The position numbers and the translations under genes were made by a program. A DNA stretch of 64,000 bases, taken from Zingiber officinale (lineage: Eukaryota; Streptophyta; Magnoliopsida; Zingiberales; Zingiberaceae). The notes under the pieces are model-generated. The model did no database searches, was not told the origin of the DNA, and worked only from the letters and a program-made list of their open reading frames with translations. Positions 57,246 through 64,000 of the stretch are shown here, piece by piece. The stretch is taken from assembly GCF_018446385.1 (NCBI RefSeq), contig NC_055993.1, forward strand, positions 73,072,715 through 73,136,714, in the 5' to 3' direction. The number at the start of each line of letters is the position of its first letter. Within the stretch, counting starts at the first letter, position 1.

Positions 57246-60167
57246 CTGTAAAAGGAAGAAATATACATCATGTTCGAGCATAAACATTAGGACTTTTTCT
57301 TGTGTAATTTGATTTCTTGATACACAAGAAGCAAATCTAACCATGTTATCACCAGACGTTGATACATCGCCTATGTTCATGAAGTATAATTTAAGAGCTC
57401 GAGTACAAACCTGTACAGGGGTGGCAGCTTTAAGCACTCCGGCTACGCCACCGCCAATTACCCGACCATCGGGACTGGAAAGGGAGATGCTCAGTCCTCC
57501 AGTTCTGCCCCGTGATTCACCATTGTCAGTCGTCATGTATGAACCAGATAAACCAAGAATTTCAAATCGGCCCTGTCCGAACAGAATTAAAATTTCAAAG
57601 ATTACTTATTAGGTCATACTAAATAATCTAAATTGAGTAGTGGAAACTCAAGAATATGAAGAATGAATTAATACAATAATTTTAAAGATATAACACAAAT
57701 GAATTCATGAGATCTCTTGAGATGGCCTAACTTGAGGTGGAAATTAGGACAGGATGAGATCTGAATACTAAATCCTTAGGTTCACTCTTACTTGGTAAGC
57801 TTTTATATTATTATTTAGGTCTAGCCCATGAGGTGTATTCCCTATTCTAGGTGGGAGAAACAAGGATAAGCCTCTCGCAAGAGTCAATGTCGTTATACAA
57901 ACTCAAACCTCTTGACCTTCGGTAAGAAGCTCTCAGGATCTAGCTCGCTTGTCGCTAAACCAATCAACTATTGGTAAATGATAAGATAATCTGTGATAAA
58001 AAGTCATTATGAAACTTGCTAATGGGCGGTTGGTAGCTCATAGGTTTCTTAATCTTTGTTTAGTACTCCACTTCAACACATGGAAACTAATAAATTCAAA
58101 GATAAAGCATCTCATGCAATTAGCATGCTTACAGATCTGACCTGCTAATATTTCCAGTAAAATAAACTCTATTAAAAGGACGGGCTAGTAGAAAATAGTG
58201 GAAATACTTTAATAGCCATTAGTTCGTAACAGAATTTTTGCACCTAGAAAATCATAGAATTTCCATTTCTTCGAAAGTAGCAGATTAACTAATTAATCTG
58301 ATTGATGAATAACCACTGATCAACTGAAGCTGATGAGGAAGGATATTAGAATTCACAAGTAGTTATTTGCAATTAAATTCTAGTTATACGCCGCTGTTGT
58401 CCCTCTTGTGCATGCATTGGGTATCTTCCCTTTAAACTCGCTTCGAGAAATAAAAAGGTTCTGTTAATGGCAAAATCATTCCTTCAGAATGAAGTGATCA
58501 ATCTGTTGCAACATGAAGTCGTCCAGCACTCAACGTTACCGTATGAAGGTGTTAGTAAGATAAGTCATGTTGCCCAGGGAAGTTTTCACCTACATATTTC
58601 CTCAACAAAAAAAAAAAATCCAATTACCACATAATTTGATCATTTTTTTCGCTTCGACTTATTGATTAGTTAGTAGAATCTGACAACAAAAATCCTGAAA
58701 GAAAAATAGGGTTCCGAACCTCGTAAGTGGCCACGCCCCCAGATGTTGCAGATTGCCGAAGGGTCACAGAAGACACGACACCGTTTGCTGAGAGGATACA
58801 AACAGCTCTTGGTCCCTGCTGTGAAAATGACATAATCTTTGTGGCGATATCCTGCATAGTGTATCATATATGTATCAGATATTATTAGTCTGTAGCAATC
58901 TTGGTGCAATATATTTTTGTCAAGTTGGTCAAAGAAGGAAAAAAAGGAAGCACAAAGAGCATCCACTACATGTGCAAATATATGTTACAAGACTCGCCCA
59001 CGCCGAGGTGTTTTAACAGTGCTTAATTTTCGAAACAAATTGGTTAGGATAGAGATGTCACACCAGCATAAGCAGTGAGACGCCTGTCTGAACACTAATA
59101 AGTTTAACACAGAAGACAAAGTACTCATATGAATTGGATAGACTCAAGAAATAAGAATAAGTTGCATATCAATTTAGAAACAAAAATTGAGATAAAATAA
59201 GCCTAACTAGTCAGAGTATGTGTAATCTTTGATAAAATGCTCGAAGGTGTGCAAAAGGGAAGCGATCTAAAGCTCATTCCGCGGAACAAACAAGATGGAA
59301 AATTGCATACCTCTCCGACTGCAATCGTTATGACATGTGGAGTAAAGCCCATTCCAGCTGAACCAGCAACCCATTCACCTGTTGTAAGCAATCCAATTTC
59401 AGAATTTAGTCGTCCAATTTGTGGACACTGGAAAGAAGTCCAGCCAAATGAAATCAGCAAAGAATAGACCGAACTCATAAGTGGCGACAAACAGAGGTAA
59501 AAACTGTGAAATTCAACTTTTTTTTTAGATCATTAAGATATTATTGCTGTACAGTTCTTATACCAATTAAATAAACGCACGCATGTTCTCAATCTTTTGA
59601 ACTGCATTTTATATACTAGAAAAGCTTAAGATTTTCATAACTTTAACAGTCATAATGCACTGTTGTTGAAGCTTCAAACTTCAGAGAGGAAGGCCAAGTT
59701 TAGATCTTTAACCCACCAAACGATGCTAACAATTGCTTCCTTCCAGTGCCCGGGGGCCGTCCTCTCCCTCGCTTCTCCGTTGGAGCGCCAGACTCTGAAG
59801 CTGACCTAGATCCGATAGCAAAGCCAGAGGGAGCGGAGGAGGAAATAGGCGACAGTGCTAAGGCTACACTCCCGTCCGGCCCATACTTTCTAGGCCGTCC
59901 TCTCTTTCTCTTCACTGGCTCTGCCTGGCTCACACCTTCGCCAAGTCGAACGACACCGTGGGACGAGACCGCAGACGGAGACTCCACCTGAAACGCCGCT
60001 GCACCAATGCTGGAGGGAGGGGCGATGAGACTGGTGCCGAGGTTCGATATGGAACGGCCGCCGGGCTGTGCCGTCAGGTGCAATCCAGATTGGGAGCCAG
60101 GGATTCCTCTGTGAGCTATGTAGTATGAGGCCGCGCCAGACATCGCCATGGCATCTCTCCCATCCAT
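57015..60167 (-). CDS. AHL protein (two AT-hooks, PPC domain), right copy
   Basis: Five-exon minus-strand gene: 59717-60167, 59311-59378, 58720-58851, 57411-57572 and 57015-57245, all GT-AG, giving 347 aa. AHL proteins bind AT-rich DNA and multimerise through PPC to regulate transcription in the nucleus. AT-hooks: RGRP at 89-92 ([14 protein letters not shown]) and 135-138 ([13 protein letters not shown]). The two-hook, intron-containing layout is the Type II (clade B) pattern. PPC runs from about residue 160 to 282; GRFEIL (218-223) is exactly at the start of exon 4. The lysine-rich stretch SKGKNKAK follows PPC, and the C-terminus is [13 protein letters not shown]. The start is the first in-frame ATG (MDGRDAM), just after a good splice acceptor. 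Compact introns (165-1147 nt) and all motifs intact suggest a working gene. Confidence 0.95.
57411..57572 (-). CDS. Right AHL exon 4
   Basis: 162 nt, GRFEILGLSGSYM to AATPVQ. Acceptor ACAG|GGCCGA, donor CAG|GTTTGT. Confidence 0.95.
58720..58851 (-). CDS. Right AHL exon 3
   Basis: 132 nt, [20 protein letters not shown] to VATYE. Acceptor GCAG|GATATC, donor GAG|GTTCGG. Confidence 0.95.
59311..59378 (-). CDS. Right AHL exon 2
   Basis: 68 nt, [22 protein letters not shown]. Acceptor ACAG|GTGAAT, donor GAG|GTATGC. Confidence 0.95.
59717..60167 (-). CDS. Right AHL exon 1
   Basis: 451 nt from ATG at 60167 to TTTG|GTGGGT. Contains both AT-hooks. Confidence 0.95.
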
Positions 60168-60780
60168 AAATGAACTGGAAAAAGAAGGAAATCTATAATA
60201 AAAACAACTCCGAAGTCGAAATCTCCTGGTTTTAATGGACCGACTCTAGCTCGAAAAAGTAGGAGGGATGAAGAAAAGCCGGGCTCATTTCATTTCGTCC
60301 TCGTCCGGATCCCAAAAAATCAATAAAAATCTCACCTTTCTCAAAGCTTGTCCCTCTTTAATACTGGAAGGGCGAGGGAATGGCAAGAAGGGTACAATTA
60401 GAGGCGAGTAGAGAGGCAACTTATAGCTTCCAAAGTTTGCTTCTCTCGGGCGAGTGACGAGCACCGGCCTAATTCTCCTCTCCGGTCTCCGCAATGAGTT
60501 TCTAAGAGGCTTCAGAGGAGGAAATTGCGTAATTATGATCCCAATTCAAATCCCTACCTTTCCCTTCTTTTTCGTCTCCCTCACTCTCTCCCCAGTCCCC
60601 CCAACTGTTATTTGTGGGCAAATGTTCAAGGGTGATAGAATTGAAGTTGTGAGGCGCAGTAGGAAACGACGGCAGAGGTCAGCTAAGCCATAAGGAGGCC
60701 GAGAAAAGCACAGAGCCAGTTAACTCCGATAAACTACGAGGAAGAAAAGCCACTGTTTTTTTTTTTTTTTTTAATTTTTT
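60168..60780 (-). promoter_or_regulatory. 5' leader of right AHL gene with UTR intron
   Basis: A likely 161-nt intron (60175-60335) has donor AAAG|GTGAGA and a pyrimidine-rich acceptor TTTTTCCAG, leaving only seven nt before the ATG. The upstream leader (60336-60700) shares blocks with the left gene's leader, including 'caagggtgacagagctgaa'-like sequence near 60626. A poly(A)/poly(T) run occurs near 60753-60780. Confidence 0.55.
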
Positions 60781-61160
60781 TGTAAAAAAATGCTGGTTCT
60801 TCTTCTTCTTCTTCTACGAAGGCGCGATCCGGAACTAACGAAAGAGGGAAGCGGCGGTGCAGCCACCGCTCCACTCTGCGAGACCGGATCCGACGCAAGG
60901 CCACTCGAGCGGGGCTTGGTGTGGAGTTACCGCCGAGAAAGACAGAGACGCTGCGGCACCAGTGCGATGGGCTGGCAAGCTTGGTCGGCTCAGCTTTTGC
61001 AGGGCCAAAGCTGAAGCGGAAGCGGAGTGCTTTGGACTTCGTGACGTGCGACCGACCAGCCAGCCACCTTCGCAGTCACGGACGCTGACGAAATCCAAAT
61101 CGTTCACCCGCATTTTGAAGATGACCAATAGGAAAGAGATTTCGCACTTTAGAAAATAAA
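60781..61160 (-). promoter_or_regulatory. GC-rich region upstream of right AHL gene
   Basis: CpG-rich block with a short (TTC)n run at 60797-60814. It probably includes the promoter; no specific motif can be assigned. The open frames here are composition effects. Confidence 0.35.
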
Positions 61161-61736
61161 AAGGGATAATTTATTTTTATCTTATGGATATAGAATTATG
61201 TTAATTTCATTTTTTTTATTCACGTCAAAAATATTTTTTATTCCCATCAAAAATATTTTTATTGATAAATATAAAATTCGAAACTAAACTGTAATATATT
61301 ATTAATTTTTTTTTATTAATCAATCATGGATTTAAAGTTCGAGACTCAGCTGGACATATTATTAAGAATTTTTCTCATTAATGAATTAGAAATCTAGATT
61401 TCTCTTTAGCCCCACATCTTAGAATTGGCAAACTATGAACAGAGAAACTTCTATAAATACTTTGGGTCAGTAATGTTAAAAAAATAAATAAATAAGCTTC
61501 TATAAATACTTTAGGTCGGTAATGTTAGAAAGTATTTTTTTTTTTGGCTCAGATCAAGTATAATATTAAATTAATTTTTTATAAGGGAGGATATTAAAAA
61601 AATTTCTCATTAATCAATCAGTGATCTAGAGTTCAAGACTCAGCTGCGACGTATTATTGAGAATTTTTATCATTAATCAATCAGGAATCTAGAGTTCAAG
61701 ACTCAGTTGCGACGTATTATTAAATTAGAAATCTAG
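61161..61736. repeat. Second copy of the dispersed USE/TATA-like repeat
   Basis: Contains CCCCACATCTTAGAATTGG then CTTCTATAAATACTTTGGGTC (61410-61470), a partial duplicate of the TATA part at 61496-61525, and three 'tctagagttcaagactcagctg'-type B-box-like blocks (61326, 61625, 61687). Same family as 13505-13765. Confidence 0.5.
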
Positions 61737-62667
61737 TGATCCTATCCCAAAACCGGATAATGGAAAGCTGGAGATGTGGTTGTTGTGCTGATTGGCCGTA
61801 GATAGCGTCCCACTCTGCAAAACAAGCAACGTCAGTGCCGAGCCAAGGAAGGGATCCTCGACATTGACCCTCTGACACTCAAGTCAGTCACCAGAAGTGT
61901 AGAAAAAAATGGAGCAACAGTAATGCTAGCGCAAACAGTAATCACGCGTACCTCTGACGGTGATGGACCCCCCTTTATATAGAGCTATGGTGGGCGATGT
62001 GCACGGTCCTCAAGGCATGGACACGTTTTCCAATATGTACCTATGAAGGGATTTGTCAGGAAAGTACCTCTAACACCATACCTTAACAGGGTATGTGTAT
62101 CCCTAAGAAAACAGTAGAAGCTTCCGTTGTACGATTCACCTGTTGACAATTCCTTGTGTCAGTGGCACTGTCTTCGAGAAGGATACCAAGAGATATGAAA
62201 TGGTCTCACTGCTTGCTCGAGCGGGGTAGCTGCTCGGCCAAGACTCCTCCTCTCTGTTGATGGCCAGGTCTCGTTGCTTGGCTGAGCGGGGTAGCCGCTC
62301 GGCCAGGATTTCTCTGATCTGTTGACCTCAGCTGTTTTTCCCTACGGTGACCGTGTAGTAGCATTCCCCTCCCGTTCGGACAAGTTCTCCAGTCTCCTTA
62401 GCGTCCTGCTGCTTCACACTGAGCGTCTGGCTATCTTGTCATATTATTCGAGCTAGACGATTGGTCCACCCAGACACTTATTACCCGACCGACCTTTATA
62501 GTCTCTTGCCGATCGACCCTGATTGCCCCGACCAGCCGTTGTAGCTATCCTCTGCTTGGTCACCATAGGTGAGCCTTTTGACACTTTGGCGTTGACCATC
62601 TTGACTTTGACCTCCATTTCGGCAGTTGACCCGTGCCAGGCAGGGTCCCCTTTATCGTCACATCACA
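61737..62667 (-). repeat. 3' LTR of Tat-like Gypsy element, antisense
   Basis: 931 bp, TGATCC...ATCACA. The minus strand has a TATATAAAG box near 61980. To its right the complement reads TTGAGGGGGAAGCT, a polypurine tract, so this is the element's 3' LTR in minus orientation. Related to 44336-45158. Confidence 0.75.
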
Positions 62668-62681
62668 AGCTTCCCCCTCAA
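62668..62681 (-). other. Polypurine tract of Gypsy element
   Basis: The minus strand reads TTGAGGGGGAAGCT immediately before the LTR TGTGAT. Confidence 0.75.
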
Positions 62682-63417
62682 GTCTAGTCGAAGGAGACTA
62701 CAAGTCTGACTGACTGGACCAGTAGAGTCTTTGGTGGCTTCCATGTCTGATCGAACCAGATGCGCTCCTAAGTTTCTGTTCGGAACAAAAGTTCACACCG
62801 TTCGACTTTATTTTGCCAGGCTTGATTTATAGTTGCTGCCCGGATCATACCTATAAAGGCAGATAGTGAATCAGCTGTTCGACGGTGTGATAACCCACTC
62901 TCTGTGCCGATCGGGACGATGGGCGACAACACTTGGTGAAAATTTTATTTTCCTTGTGCTCCCTTAGATGAGTGCCCTTTCATAGTTGACATCATCCAAA
63001 TTTCTTGAAGACCATACAAATCTCTGATCATTATGGGCAGAGCACTCGACCATACCTTTTAATCAAGCCTCATTAATGCCTTCCACTAGTTGAACGTCAC
63101 GTGCCCCACTTTATGCTGCCGCACGTATGACGTGACAGGCAGATATCCGCTCGCGATGTGATAGACACCTTTTCAAATTCTATGCCCAAATCTTCTCCTA
63201 TTTTTTTTGAACCCTAGATCGGACGGCTCAGGGCGATCGACTACGAGGTTTATAAACCTCGCTTGTGTCGCCGTTTTCTTCACTCTTTGTGGCTTCGTCT
63301 TCGAGCTTTTTGCGACCTTTCACCCTTTCTTCTTCTCTGGCGATCTTTTCTATAAGCTTTTTTACTTTTTTCTTATCTGAATCTGTTAGCTGCTCCTTCT
63401 TGCACCATTTTTTCTCG
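62682..63417 (+). other. Upstream region of antisense additional ORF
   Basis: Non-coding. 63240-63300 holds a 'tataaacctcg' TATA-like box followed by a CT-rich leader on the plus strand, which could be the antisense ORF's own promoter. Confidence 0.4.
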
Positions 63418-63785
63418 ATGGCTAGTTCTTCGCAAACCCCCCCCCCCCCCGGTCCATGTCCCTGGACTCTGGTATACTTCCATCGAGTCCAAGTTCAATG
63501 GGGACGATATCGAAAGTTTGAAATCTGCCTACTAATTTCCACTCGACTTCTAAGTTGCTATTCCTTCTGCGTACTACTGGCCACATGAATCACCTACGGG
63601 TTTTTCAGTATTTTTTTAAGGACCAGTTTACCGCTAACCTGTGGTTCCCTGTTCATCCGTTCTTCTCCATTGTTTGTAAATATTTCCATATTTCCCTTAA
63701 CCAGTTAGTGTAGAACTCTTTTAGATTGTTGTGCGGGGTCATTGTCTTGTTTCGTCTGCATGACATTCCTTTGACTCCTCAGCTC
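63418..63785 (+). pseudogene. Antisense additional ORF of Tat-type Gypsy (Transposase_28-like), broken
   Basis: ATG at 63418 (MASSSQT, then a poly-C tract at 63438-63450). Recognisable phrases lie in changing frames: AIPSAYYWPHESPTGF, then FFKDQFTANLWFPVHPFFSIV, then LNQLV-stop-NSFRLLCGVIVLFRLHDIPLTPQL. This is the 'putative gypsy type transposon' family. It is known as an extra ORF, antisense to gag-pol, near the 3' LTR of Tat elements. There are frameshifts after the poly-C and near 63615, a stop at 63710, and an abrupt end of homology at about 63785. Confidence 0.7.
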
Positions 63786-64000
63786 CTGGTGTTGCTGGGC
63801 TCCTCCTGATTGGGGCCCCTTTGGGGGTTGATGGCTGCTCAATGGTCGCTGCTCGGGCACCACTGGGGGCTCAGCAAACACCTCCCTTCTTTTGGACGCT
63901 TGAGCTTCTTCCACATTTATGTATTCTGTGGCTTTCTTGAGTAGGTGATCGAAGTCCCTCGGCAGCTTCCGGATGAGCGATCGGAAGAACTCTCCTTCGG
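63786..64000 (-). CDS. Gypsy (Tat-type) gag, partial, runs off window
   Basis: Open on the minus strand from the window edge (codon at 63998) to 63705; the first 70 or so codons are gag-like (GEFFRSLIRKLPRDFDHLLK, then EYINVEEAQASKRREVF). Past about 63785 the frame reads the complement of the additional ORF, so the true gag end is lost. No protease or polymerase lies between this gag and the 3' LTR, only about 1.1 kb. The N-terminus lies outside the window. Confidence 0.7.

Noticed and set aside
60790..61159. Overlapping ORFs upstream of the right AHL gene
   Set aside because: Composition effect in the GC-rich promoter or leader; no conserved domain, and no counterpart upstream of the left gene.

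Overview
The window is nuclear DNA from a flowering plant. It contains spliced protein-coding exons with GT-AG introns, AT-rich intergenic DNA and dense nested retrotransposons. A monocot, possibly of the ginger/banana order, is my best guess from the repeat families, but this is inference and the sequence does not prove it. There are no bacterial genes, rRNA genes, CRISPR arrays or convincing tRNA genes.

Only two ordinary host genes are supported, both on the minus strand. They are head-to-tail paralogues encoding AT-hook motif nuclear-localized (AHL) proteins with two AT-hooks and a PPC/DUF296 domain. The right copy (57015-60167, 347 aa) is compact at 3.2 kb. The left copy (17128-40052, 346 aa) has the same five coding exons, with exons 2-4 identical in length (68, 132 and 162 nt), but spreads over 22.9 kb because intron 2 has grown to 17.8 kb by nested transposon insertion. 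Leader, 5'UTR intron donor and 3'UTR are also conserved, so the duplication covered a whole transcription unit.

The rest is layered mobile DNA. 1-2262 is a foldback-like inverted-repeat array. 2520-13450 is an antisense RTE-type LINE split by a 9.8-kb Copia element with 2.4-kb LTRs and a perfect 5-bp target duplication. 13995-14025 is a Helitron-like 3' end. Intron 2 of the left AHL gene holds a second Copia element (about 23212-33267) that received four later insertions: two hAT-like non-autonomous elements with 8-bp duplications, a 3.2-kb RTE LINE, and a 597-bp palindrome-rich TG...CA element. A third, antisense Copia (about 35650-38880) broken by tRNA-derived SINEs follows. Between the genes lie three LTR-only insertions, a CACTA-like end, a MITE-like inverted repeat, a gag-only SIRE-like Copia element carrying 46-bp and 71-bp tandem arrays and itself hit by a 1.57-kb solo LTR, two minisatellites and another SINE. 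The right edge holds a Tat-type Gypsy element whose gag is joined almost directly to its antisense additional ORF, with pol missing.

The two AHL genes presumably make chromatin-associated DNA-binding proteins that act as homo- or hetero-multimers. The repeats contribute no working pathway; almost all of their reading frames are broken. The most interesting points are the paralogue pair with very different intron load and leader structure, several defined nested insertions, recurrent short-palindrome arrays in unrelated LTRs, and the gag/antisense-ORF deletion derivative.
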